Positions 1 to 5,983 are shown, counted from the stretch's first letter. The stretch: DNA of 6,440 bases from Desulfonema limicola (GCA_020718925.1 DYRC01000086.1:1-6440), one strand, 5' to 3'. Notes: a model not told the origin generated them from the sequence alone. Numbers and translations: made by a program.

Positions 1-46
1 CGGTCTGACTACGGTTGAAGAAGTTATCCGGGTTACGCAGAGGTAA
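1..46 (+). CDS. 3' end of a GspE/PilB-family secretion or type IV pilus ATPase gene (partial)
   Basis: The frame starting at base 2 reads GLTTVEEVIRVTQR and stops with TAA at 44-46. The pattern G-[LIV]-T-[TS]-[LV]-E-E-[VA]-x-R-V-T is the usual C-terminal end of the hexameric secretion ATPases that power type II secretion (GspE) and type IV pilus extension (PilB), at the cytoplasmic face of the inner membrane. Only 14 residues are visible, so GspE and PilB cannot be separated and the Walker motifs lie outside the window. The assignment depends on recognising this short tail. The gene is not obviously co-transcribed with the downstream membrane protein, because a 65-bp gap with a tandem repeat separates them. 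Confidence 0.7.
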   Translation, partial: GLTTVEEVIRVTQR

Positions 47-50
47 TGCA

Positions 51-82
51 AAATGAGAAGTGAGAAATGAGAAGTGAGAAAT
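51..82 (+). repeat. 14-bp tandem repeat, just over two copies
   Basis: The unit ATGAGAAGTGAGAA occurs perfectly at 53-66 and 67-80. The flanking AA at 51-52 and AT at 81-82 extend the periodicity to about 2.3 units. It lies in the gap between the secretion-ATPase stop and the membrane-protein start. Each unit begins with ATG, and the second creates an in-frame upstream ATG at 67 for the next gene. That ATG has no ribosome binding site of its own and is probably not used. The repeat may be a slippage product; no function is apparent. Confidence 0.85.
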
Positions 83-100
83 CGCTTTCCGCTTTTCAAA

Positions 101-108
101 AAGGAGAA
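101..108 (+). promoter_or_regulatory. Ribosome binding site that decides the membrane-protein start
   Basis: AAGGAGAA is placed three bases before the ATG at 112. It supports this start rather than the upstream in-frame ATG at 67, which lies inside the tandem repeat and has no Shine-Dalgarno sequence at the right distance. Confidence 0.75.
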
Positions 109-111
109 AAC

Positions 112-588
112 ATGATCCGCTTCAATCGGTATATAGGGCTTATCTTGTTAATCGCCATTGTCTTATCCCATTCTGTCGTTGCTCATACGGACAAGATTCC
201 ATCTCCCCGCAAGCTGCAATCTGCTGAGTTTGGAAATCAGATCAGATACTTCGACACAGACTCATTACCATTTTATCTGTTTCTGACGATAATTTTGGAA
301 AGTTTCTTTGCAGGCATGTATGTTTTTTTTGCCAAACTTTCCCCAAAAGTAATTCTGCTTGTCGTATTGGCAAACATCGTTCTGTATCCGTTTGCATGGC
401 TCACTTTTCCAAGACTTCCGGTGTCTTATGAATCCGTTATTTTTATGGTCGAAGTTTTTGCTGTGGTATCCGAAGCAGTATTCATGTATCTTCTTGCCAA
501 AGCCTTCTATCCGCTTTCTTTCAGACATGCTTTTATAATAAGCTTTCTGATGAATATGGGGAGTTTTCTGTCAGGGTTCCTGATATGA
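112..588 (+). CDS. Small polytopic membrane protein of unknown function
   Basis: The protein has 158 residues from the ATG at 112. This start is preferred over an in-frame ATG at 67 because a good ribosome binding site (AAGGAGAA, 101-108) sits just before it, and because the protein then begins directly with a signal-like hydrophobic segment (residues 7-23, possible cleavage after VVA at 22-24). After a polar stretch (25-50) come four hydrophobic segments at about 52-74, 79-99, 105-130 and 138-157. Acidic and polar residues sit within or next to the membrane segments (E63, N88, E114, E121, N148), which suggests a functional transmembrane core rather than a simple anchor. It is followed 30 bp later by the exported-protein gene and is probably co-transcribed with it. 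I do not recognise the family, and no enzyme motif is visible. The inner membrane is the likely location. Confidence 0.8.
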   Translation: MIRFNRYIGLILLIAIVLSHSVVAHTDKIPSPRKLQSAEFGNQIRYFDTDSLPFYLFLTIILESFFAGMYVFFAKLSPKVILLVVLANIVLYPFAWLTFPRLPVSYESVIFMVEVFAVVSEAVFMYLLAKAFYPLSFRHAFIISFLMNMGSFLSGFLI

Positions 589-618
589 TCTGATCACAAA
601 AAAATAAGGGGGGAACAA

Positions 619-1362
619 ATGAAACACCTGATAACTGCTGTTTTTCTGATATTTTTTGTCTTTATAACATCTGTAAGCGGAGACCTCATCCCGCCACCTC
701 CTACTCCTCCCCATATGAGCCCTCCGTTGGGAATGGAGAGTTGCACAATCAATGCCGATATTAAGATTAATCTGAAGCCTTACATCAAAAGAAAGTACTT
801 TCTGTTTCAAAAAGAAACCTATATTCTTGCCGAAGTCGTGTGTAATTTTGATATATCCTGTCAGGAAGCAGGCGATGTTTTTATGCAGGAGTGTGAAATA
901 GTATTTCCACTTTGGGATCATGTGCACCCTTACAATGTTTTTAACTTTCGGGCTGATATTGATGACAAAAAATCAGTGCCGACACGGAAAAAATTATTGT
1001 TTTTTTCTCAGGAAGATTTCAACTCAGGGGAAATATGCGCGGTACGACATATAATCAGCTACTCATGGTCAATAGTCGGGATGCCTAAATTTAAACGACA
1101 TGTAACAGTTCGATATTCAATACTTCTGTCAAAACATGAATCGCAGTTTTTATTTCTCCTTTCCGGCGCTAATTTTTCCAAACAAATAAAAAGCGGCAAG
1201 ATATCCTTCACTTCAGACAAGTCGCTTATTTTGGATATTCTTGACGCTGAAATAAAACCGAAGATATACAGAGAGCATGAAATTGTTTTGGAAATACCGG
1301 ATAGCTACGATCCGAGATCGTATAAAAATATTTTCCTATCAATCATTAATATGGACGTATGA
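619..1362 (+). CDS. Exported protein of unknown function with proline-rich mature N terminus
   Basis: The protein has 247 residues. The start is supported by a strong purine-rich ribosome binding site (AAGGGGGGAA, 606-615). Residues 1-21 form a Sec signal peptide: MKH, a hydrophobic core, then SVSG with likely cleavage near residue 21. The mature protein begins with a proline-rich run (residues 24-36), followed by alternating polar and hydrophobic stretches that suggest beta strands (for example 44-52, 67-78, 91-98, 161-171). Five cysteines follow the signal peptide (C42, C75, C81, C92, C140), so disulfides in the periplasm are possible. No lipobox or C-terminal membrane anchor is seen. The stop codon overlaps by 4 bp (ATGA, 1359-1362) the start of a truncated copy of the MFS gene, which indicates that the MFS gene originally followed directly. 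I do not recognise the family; periplasmic or secreted location is inferred from the signal peptide. Confidence 0.8.
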   Translation: MKHLITAVFLIFFVFITSVSGDLIPPPPTPPHMSPPLGMESCTINADIKINLKPYIKRKYFLFQKETYILAEVVCNFDISCQEAGDVFMQECEIVFPLWDHVHPYNVFNFRADIDDKKSVPTRKKLLFFSQEDFNSGEICAVRHIISYSWSIVGMPKFKRHVTVRYSILLSKHESQFLFLLSGANFSKQIKSGKISFTSDKSLILDILDAEIKPKIYREHEIVLEIPDSYDPRSYKNIFLSIINMDV

Positions 1363-1402
1363 GGCAGGCGTTGAAATTAAGATTAATCAACACACTGATC
1401 GA
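1359..1402 (+). repeat. Direct repeat, left copy, bracketing the vapBC cassette
   Basis: This 44-bp segment corresponds to 2092-2135 with 34 identical positions and no gaps. The best part shares an exact 11-base block (GCGTTGAAATT). The two copies lie 733 bp apart start to start and enclose exactly the antitoxin and toxin genes. Confidence 0.8.
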
Positions 1403-1409
1403 TTTATAA
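1359..1409 (+). pseudogene. Truncated duplicate of the MFS gene start (16-codon remnant)
   Basis: The ATG at 1359 overlaps the exported-protein stop (ATGA) and opens a 16-residue peptide, MRQALKLRLINTLIDL, ending at TAA 1407-1409. It matches the first 16 residues of the downstream MFS protein (MKLALKLGLIHALIDT) at 10 of 16 positions. The DNA matches at 34 of 44 bases from the ATG, with 29 of 35 between 1368-1402 and 2101-2135. I infer that this is the original translationally coupled start of the MFS gene, cut off when the toxin-antitoxin pair was inserted and since diverged. It could instead act as a short leader peptide coupling translation to the antitoxin, but nothing besides its position supports that. 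Confidence 0.75.
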
Positions 1410-1424
1410 AATAAGGAGATTCAG

Positions 1425-1694
1425 ATGCAGGCAATTCTGAATATGCAATTGAATGAGGTTGATGACGGTTTGTTGGATGTCATCAGAAATTTGCTTTCTA
1501 AGAGGATGGAAATACTTATCAAAACTCCGTCTGATGATATACCGTTAATGAACGAAGCAATCCTAGCTGATAGTGAACAAATTTTTTCTCCCGATATGTT
1601 TTCGGATATGGCAAAAAAACTCAGAGAAAAGACAAAGCAATATCTTCTGACAGAGGAATTGCTGAATCAGCTTAAAAATGAAGGAAGACCATGA
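1425..1694 (+). CDS. Antitoxin of a VapBC-type toxin-antitoxin pair
   Basis: The protein has 89 residues and a clear ribosome binding site (AAGGAG, 1413-1418). It is called an antitoxin mainly from context: it is small and charged, and its stop overlaps the PIN-toxin start by 4 bp (ATGA, 1691-1694), the usual arrangement of vapB and vapC. The N terminus looks like strand-helix-strand (QAILNMQL, helix about 11-26, MEILIKT), followed by an acidic linker and a long amphipathic helix at about 57-87 that could bind the toxin. It has no recognisable AbrB/MazE swapped-hairpin, ribbon-helix-helix or Phd signature, so its DNA-binding fold is uncertain. Expected role: neutralise the toxin by direct binding and repress the operon with it. 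The role is likely; the family is unassigned. Confidence 0.7.
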   Translation: MQAILNMQLNEVDDGLLDVIRNLLSKRMEILIKTPSDDIPLMNEAILADSEQIFSPDMFSDMAKKLREKTKQYLLTEELLNQLKNEGRP

Positions 1695-2086
1695 TTGTCG
1701 TTGATACGAATATCATCTGTTATTTCTTTCTGAATACCGAGCATTCTGAGTTGGCAGAACATGCCTTCCGGAAATATCCGTATTGGATTGCGCCGATATT
1801 GTGGCGTAGCGAGTTCCGAAATGTATTGGCATTATATATCCGAAAGCAAATCATCTCATTCGATGATGCTCTCCGAATAATGTCCGATGCGGAATTGTTG
1901 ATGAAAGGCAGGGAATATCGCGTCAGATCATCGGATATTCTCCGATTGGTAGATCAAAGTGATTGCTCTGCTTATGATTGTGAATTTGTAGCTCTTGCAG
2001 AACAGTTTCATATTCCTCTGATTACGACCGATAGAAAAATCCTGAAAAATTTTTCATATATTTCAATAAGTTTGGATACTTTCTAA
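1691..2086 (+). CDS. vapC: VapC-type toxin, PIN-domain ribonuclease
   Basis: This 131-residue protein has the length and motif order of VapC toxins, Mg2+/Mn2+-dependent endoribonucleases that cut specific RNAs such as tRNA or rRNA. The acidic active-site set is visible: D5 in IVVDTNI, E41 in WRSEFRNVL, D96 in SAYDCEFVALAE, and D114 in LITTDRKIL. All four are intact, so the toxin is probably active. A ribosome binding site (AGGAAG, 1682-1687) lies inside the 3' end of the antitoxin gene, and the ATGA overlap implies translational coupling. The RNA target cannot be told from sequence. The pair lies between two copies of the MFS gene start, which suggests insertion as a cassette. Confidence 0.93.
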   Translation: MIVVDTNIICYFFLNTEHSELAEHAFRKYPYWIAPILWRSEFRNVLALYIRKQIISFDDALRIMSDAELLMKGREYRVRSSDILRLVDQSDCSAYDCEFVALAEQFHIPLITTDRKILKNFSYISISLDTF

Positions 2087-2091
2087 GTTAA

Positions 2092-2135
2092 ATGAAACTT
2101 GCGTTGAAATTGGGATTAATCCACGCGCTGATTGA
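2092..2135 (+). repeat. Direct repeat, right copy, forming the start of the intact MFS gene
   Basis: This is the partner of 1359-1402. It encodes the first 14 or so residues of the full-length MFS protein. It begins only five bases after the toxin stop codon. Confidence 0.8.
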
Positions 2136-3108
2136 CACTGCATCCGGCGCAATTGTCTATGCCGAGCTTGAGCAGGGCAGAATTTCTTTTGAATTAATCT
2201 GCTCAATGGTGGTTATTTATAATGCTCTGGCATTCGGCACACAATTTATCGTCGGGTGGATTGCCGACTATCGGAGAATCTATCGCCATACTGCAATTTC
2301 AGGTATTTGGATTATGGTTCTTGCTTTGGCGGTGCAGAAATATTCCCATGTTCCGGGAGTGATACTGGCGGGAATCGGAAATTCGTTATTTCATGTCGGC
2401 GCAGGTGCTATCGTGTTACAGCAATCTGACGGAAAAGCCTGTGATGCCGGAATTTTCGTTGCGCCCGGAGCTATCGGTCTGGTGATCGGACTTTGGCTTG
2501 GGGTTCAGACTTTTGCTTGGCAACTGATATTGATACCCCTGCTTATTTTTTCTGCGGTGATAACTGCAAAACTGCAAGTCCGGACAGATGAACCGCCGGA
2601 GTTGAAAGCATCTGCGATGTCGGATTTTCCGATACTTGTATGTGTTTTTCTGCTTCTGATGTCAGTATCGGTGAGAGGAATGGTAGGCGGATTCATCAGC
2701 GGCGCGTGGCGTGAATCTCAGATAACGTTGTTTTTATTGGCAATTGCCGCTGTGGCAGGCAAAGCTTTAGGCGGAATGATTGCCGACCGTATCGGCTGGA
2801 GAATGCTGAGTGTCGGCGCTCTGATTATTTCATTGCCATTTGTGGTATTCGGCTCTCAGCATATCATCATTGCTTTGACCGGAATGTTTTTCTTCCAACT
2901 GACCATGCCGGTAACGCTGCAAGCAGTGTATCTTGCTTTTCCGAATCGTGCCGGATTTGCATTCGGACTTCCCTGTCTGGCTCTTGCTCTTGCTCCCGGA
3001 CTGCCCGGATTTGCTGCACAGCTTAATTCAAGCAGATTCATCATACCGGTTGTTTTTTTATCCGTTGGTATGATATTTTTCGGATTGAGGTTTCTGAAGG
3101 GAAAATAG
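2092..3108 (+). CDS. MFS-like membrane transporter, substrate unknown
   Basis: This 338-residue, very hydrophobic protein has about ten to eleven predicted membrane segments, shorter than the roughly 400 residues and 12 segments of typical major facilitator transporters. Two loop motifs recall MFS motif A: GWIADYRR at 55-62 after the second segment, and GGMIADRIGWR at 227-237 in the second half, matching the internal two-fold repeat of the fold. GNSLFHVGAG (96-105) recalls a helix seen in fosmidomycin-resistance-like MFS members, but this does not identify a substrate. No Shine-Dalgarno sequence precedes the ATG, which lies 5 bp after the vapC stop, so expression probably depends on translational coupling or readthrough from vapC. 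Original coupling to the exported protein is inferred from the remnant at 1359-1409. The export or import direction is unknown. Confidence 0.82.
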   Translation: MKLALKLGLIHALIDTASGAIVYAELEQGRISFELICSMVVIYNALAFGTQFIVGWIADYRRIYRHTAISGIWIMVLALAVQKYSHVPGVILAGIGNSLFHVGAGAIVLQQSDGKACDAGIFVAPGAIGLVIGLWLGVQTFAWQLILIPLLIFSAVITAKLQVRTDEPPELKASAMSDFPILVCVFLLLMSVSVRGMVGGFISGAWRESQITLFLLAIAAVAGKALGGMIADRIGWRMLSVGALIISLPFVVFGSQHIIIALTGMFFFQLTMPVTLQAVYLAFPNRAGFAFGLPCLALALAPGLPGFAAQLNSSRFIIPVVFLSVGMIFFGLRFLKGK

Positions 3109-3174
3109 TGTTTTTCAGATATGATTCAGAACTGATTTCATAATTTTCATTTACACAACTTTATCATATACGGC

Positions 3175-3186
3175 GTTGATGTCAAC
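3175..3186. promoter_or_regulatory. Short palindrome upstream of the ATPase-HNH promoter
   Basis: GTTGATGTCAAC has perfect 5-bp arms (GTTGA/TCAAC) around a 2-bp centre, about 30 bp upstream of the -35 element. A related half-site, GATGTTCAC, follows at 3197-3205, with its GATGT 19 bp from the one in the palindrome. It could be an operator for a dimeric regulator. The match is short and was found after the fact, so support is weak. Confidence 0.3.
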
Positions 3187-3216
3187 AGAAAGCCCCGATG
3201 TTCACGCTGATAAGAC

Positions 3217-3245
3217 TTGCCCTTTAGTCAGGATAAGGCTATAAT
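3217..3245 (+). promoter_or_regulatory. Sigma-70-type promoter for the ATPase-HNH unit
   Basis: A -35 element TTGCCC (3217-3222, four of six consensus bases) is separated by exactly 17 bp from a perfect -10 element TATAAT (3240-3245). Transcription would start near 3252 and leave a leader of about 40 bases before the ATG at 3291. It is the best promoter seen in the window and shows that the ATPase-HNH pair is an independent transcription unit rather than an extension of the MFS operon. Confidence 0.65.
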
Positions 3246-3290
3246 AAATTTGTTATCAATGTCTTCTAACGCTTATTGGAATGTGCTGAG

Positions 3291-5162
3291 ATGAAATATT
3301 TTACCCTAACCCAAATTCAAGAATCACTGGAACGGCTTAAACGTCATCATCCTATTTTTGCCTCTACATTTTTTGTCCTGAAAAAAGCAAACGTTCCGAT
3401 AGGCAGAAACGTCAGTTTTGCATTAAATTCTGAAAATCATGAATTTTTCAGAGAACATTACAGAGTTCATCCTAAATCTGATATGTTTCTACATGTATTC
3501 AGAAATAGAAGTCCCGAGAAAGATTGGCTTGTTTCTGATTACCCAAGCAAAGCTCTTCAACAGTTGAATAGAAATGCGGCTTTTTTACATGATCGTAACA
3601 GCAACAATTGGGGATTTTCAGATAATTATATTAAGGAATTAGAAAAACTTCTGCCTAAAAAACAAAGAATACCTTTATTTCATGTTGCCGTATGGTTTTA
3701 TAAATATAATCAATGGGAAGATAATATTTCGCGAGAAGATATAATTAAATACTTTATATCCGATTTTAATATAACAGATGCAGAAATTGATAGATTGTTT
3801 GATATCGGATTGATTTCTGAAATAGAAGAAAAAGATACTTTTCAATCTGTTAAAGCAACATGGCAGCAGATTGTTGAAGCATATTCACCCCCGGATGATG
3901 TTCCCCCTGAACAAAGTGGGATTTTACATTATTTGGAGGTCGAAGGTGTCGGACCCGTAACCTCTTTAATTTTTGAACCGGCACAAAGACTGAATATTAT
4001 CATGGGAGATAACGGGTTAGGGAAAACATTTCTGCTTGATTTGTCTTGGCGGGCATTAACTCAGCATTGGGCTGATGAACGTGCAGCAGAACCATTTAAA
4101 ATCGGTCAGAAAAAAACTCCTTTTATCAGATTTGTGGTATCCGGCAATTCTGAAAGTAAGCCGGTAACAGTAAAATTTTCCAACAAATTATTATCTTGGG
4201 AAAAACCTGATAAAGCACCTTCTATTTCCGGTCTTGTTATTTACGCAAGAGTTGATGGCTCTTTTGGTATATGGGATCCGGTAAATCGTATTCTATCCGG
4301 TAAATCAACTTCTGATTTCAGCCCAAGCGTTGTATTTTCCCGTGAAGAAGTGTGGAATGGAAAAGGAGGTCAGATAGAGGGATTGTTGAGAGACTGGATT
4401 CGTTGGCAGGAAAGGCGGGATAAATATCCGATATTTAATACTTTCAGCAAGGTGTTACAGAAGCTTTCGCCTCCTGATTTGCCTCTTGTGATAGGAGAGC
4501 CTACTCGGATTTCAGGGGAAGCGAGAGAAATTCCGACATTTGTTCATCCCTATGGTAATGTTCCCGTTGTTTTCGAGTCTGCCGGTATTAAGAGAATATT
4601 AACAATTGCTTATCTTATTGTTTGGGCATGGGAAGAGCATAAGATACAGGCAAGACAGGCGGACATAAAAGAAGAACGCCAAATGGTTATTCTGTTGGAC
4701 GAGGCAGAAGCGCATCTTCATCCCAAATGGCAGAGAAAAATAATTCCATCACTTTTAGAAATCGCAGAAGATATACATTCGGAATTATCTTTGCAAATAA
4801 TTTTAGCAACGCATTCTCCGCTTGTAATGGCTTCTGCTGAACCGATTTTTGACTCGGAAAAAGATAAAGTTTTTTGTTTAGATTTGACAGAATCCGGTAA
4901 GGTATTATTTGAGTCCCGTAATTTTGAGCTAAGAGGCACGGTGGATTCTTGGCTTTCTTCTGATTTTTTCGGACTGAAATTTCCCGGAAATGAAAAAAGG
5001 AGTGATGTCATACAAAGGGCTATTTCTTTACAACTATCAGATTCTGCTACGAAAGAGCAAGTTGAAGAAATTTCAGATCAACTGAAAGCATTATTGCCGG
5101 CAGAAGATTCTTTTTGGATTCGCTGGATTATCTATGCAGAACAATTCGGTGTTAAAATATGA
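3291..5162 (+). CDS. ABC/AAA_21-type defence ATPase (PtuA-like) with N-terminal extension
   Basis: The protein has 623 residues from the ATG at 3291; an in-frame TTG at 3276 would add five and is less likely. The C-terminal two thirds is a RecF/SMC-like ATPase: Walker A GDNGLGKT (239-246), degenerate ABC signature ESAGIKR (429-435), Walker B ILLDEAEAHLHP (467-478, D470 and catalytic E471), and switch histidine H508 in ATHSP. All are intact. Residues 1-210 are an extension before the ATPase, with conserved-looking stretches such as DWLVSDYPSK (78-87) and NWGFSDNY (106-113) and a possible winged-helix-like segment at about 125-200. This extension is not part of the minimal PtuA core as I know it. 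The gene overlaps the HNH nuclease gene by 4 bp. ATPase plus HNH is the architecture of Septu anti-phage defence, where the ATPase controls the nuclease. A defence role is inferred from family and context; the trigger is unknown. Confidence 0.85.
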   Translation: MKYFTLTQIQESLERLKRHHPIFASTFFVLKKANVPIGRNVSFALNSENHEFFREHYRVHPKSDMFLHVFRNRSPEKDWLVSDYPSKALQQLNRNAAFLHDRNSNNWGFSDNYIKELEKLLPKKQRIPLFHVAVWFYKYNQWEDNISREDIIKYFISDFNITDAEIDRLFDIGLISEIEEKDTFQSVKATWQQIVEAYSPPDDVPPEQSGILHYLEVEGVGPVTSLIFEPAQRLNIIMGDNGLGKTFLLDLSWRALTQHWADERAAEPFKIGQKKTPFIRFVVSGNSESKPVTVKFSNKLLSWEKPDKAPSISGLVIYARVDGSFGIWDPVNRILSGKSTSDFSPSVVFSREEVWNGKGGQIEGLLRDWIRWQERRDKYPIFNTFSKVLQKLSPPDLPLVIGEPTRISGEAREIPTFVHPYGNVPVVFESAGIKRILTIAYLIVWAWEEHKIQARQADIKEERQMVILLDEAEAHLHPKWQRKIIPSLLEIAEDIHSELSLQIILATHSPLVMASAEPIFDSEKDKVFCLDLTESGKVLFESRNFELRGTVDSWLSSDFFGLKFPGNEKRSDVIQRAISLQLSDSATKEQVEEISDQLKALLPAEDSFWIRWIIYAEQFGVKI

Positions 5163-5830
5163 TAAAAGTTACCTTACCATCCCCACCTGCCAACTATCAC
5201 GCTGCTGTGGAAAAACCGGGTGAAGCTTTTTTAAGACGAAAACCTAATCCGACAAGCAAAGATTGGGAAAAACATAGGTATTGGGCTAAGATTCATGATT
5301 ATCTCTATAATGAGCATAAGGGAATCTGCTTGTATTGTGCGTCATGGACTCCTCGTAAGAAAGAACCAGCCAAGCTTGATTATACGTCGGTTGATCATTT
5401 TCAGCCTAAAACGCATGATCCTATATTAGCGTATAAATGGTCAAATTTCAGACTTTGTCGGGCGAGATTGAACAATTATAAAGATAATTTTCAAGCTGTT
5501 CTTGATCCCTGCTCAATTTCTGATGATTGGTTTCATCTTGATTTTACTTCATTTTTAATCAGACCATCTTCAAATATCACAGATGTTAATCTTAAACAGA
5601 AGATCAATGATACGATCAATCGGTTGCATCTCAATTCAGATAATGATTATGTAAATGAAAGGGTTAATGTTATAAAAGAATATTCGTTAGATAAATTAAG
5701 TTCAAAATTACTAAGTGAAAAATATCCTTTTATTGCTTACCAGATGAGAGTTCAAAATTTTGACTTTAACTTTAAAGATCAAATTAAATTTCGCTATCAG
5801 CCTGGGTATAAGACTTGCTTCGGTATTTGA
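5159..5830 (+). CDS. HNH endonuclease partner of the ATPase (PtuB-like)
   Basis: The protein has 223 residues and its start overlaps the ATPase stop (ATGA, 5159-5162). The HNH fold is visible in order: a zinc-type pair CLYC (C57, C60), the VDHFQPK segment with D79 and the likely general-base H80, then YKWSNFRLC (92-100) with N96, and NNYKDN (105-110) supplying the last N/K positions. Many HNH domains have a second CxxC here; only C100 is present and the second position is R103, so the zinc site is partial or uses another ligand. The predicted role is metal-dependent DNA (possibly RNA) cleavage when released or triggered by the ATPase. The last 20 or so residues after YPFIAYQMRVQ look like a low-complexity tail. 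Septu PtuB is the closest named analogue, but this may be a distinct subfamily. Confidence 0.82.
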   Translation: MIKVTLPSPPANYHAAVEKPGEAFLRRKPNPTSKDWEKHRYWAKIHDYLYNEHKGICLYCASWTPRKKEPAKLDYTSVDHFQPKTHDPILAYKWSNFRLCRARLNNYKDNFQAVLDPCSISDDWFHLDFTSFLIRPSSNITDVNLKQKINDTINRLHLNSDNDYVNERVNVIKEYSLDKLSSKLLSEKYPFIAYQMRVQNFDFNFKDQIKFRYQPGYKTCFGI

Positions 5831-5936
5831 CGAAACTCATGATCGTTACAGTCTCATGCAGGTCGGATGGAATCGGGGCGCAGGTAAGAGGCAATCTGAT
5901 TTATGAATCCCTGAAAATCGGATCGTATTCGCATAT

Positions 5937-5966
5937 TTGCCTGAAGTAGCTGCTTAAATTTTAAAT
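5937..5966 (+). promoter_or_regulatory. Possible weak promoter for the MNT gene
   Basis: TTGCCT (5937-5942, four of six consensus bases) is followed after 18 bp by TTAAAT (5961-5966, four of six), in an AT-rich stretch ending just before the ATG at 5984. TATATT at 5966-5971 is a better -10 hexamer, but its spacing of 23 bp from the same -35 is too long. If this promoter is used, the transcript leader would be very short. The remaining part of the 153-bp gap after the HNH gene holds no terminator or gene that I can support. Confidence 0.3.
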
Positions 5967-5983
5967 ATATTTGGATAATCGGC

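Noticed and set aside
265..528. Open frame on the - strand opposite the small membrane protein
   Set aside because: It lies entirely inside a better-supported gene with signal and membrane segments and a good ribosome binding site, and its translation has no recognisable domain.
571..927. 118-codon open frame on the - strand
   Set aside because: It overlaps the exported-protein gene, which has a signal peptide and strong ribosome binding site; the - strand product looks like a shadow translation.
1359..2135. Insertion sequence or composite transposon carrying vapBC
   Set aside because: There is no transposase and there are no terminal inverted repeats; the bracketing direct repeats are explained by duplication of the MFS gene start.
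3095..3150. Possible intrinsic terminator after the MFS gene
   Set aside because: Only weak stems are present (CTGAA/TTCAG around a 15-base loop, and an imperfect AT-rich hairpin), with no GC-rich stem followed by a U run.
3276..3290. TTG start adding five residues to the ATPase
   Set aside because: It has no ribosome binding site and uses a rarer start codon; the ATG at 3291 gives a natural N terminus.
4718..5011. 97-codon open frame on the - strand
   Set aside because: It is opposite the Walker B and switch-histidine region of the ATPase, whose motifs settle the coding strand.
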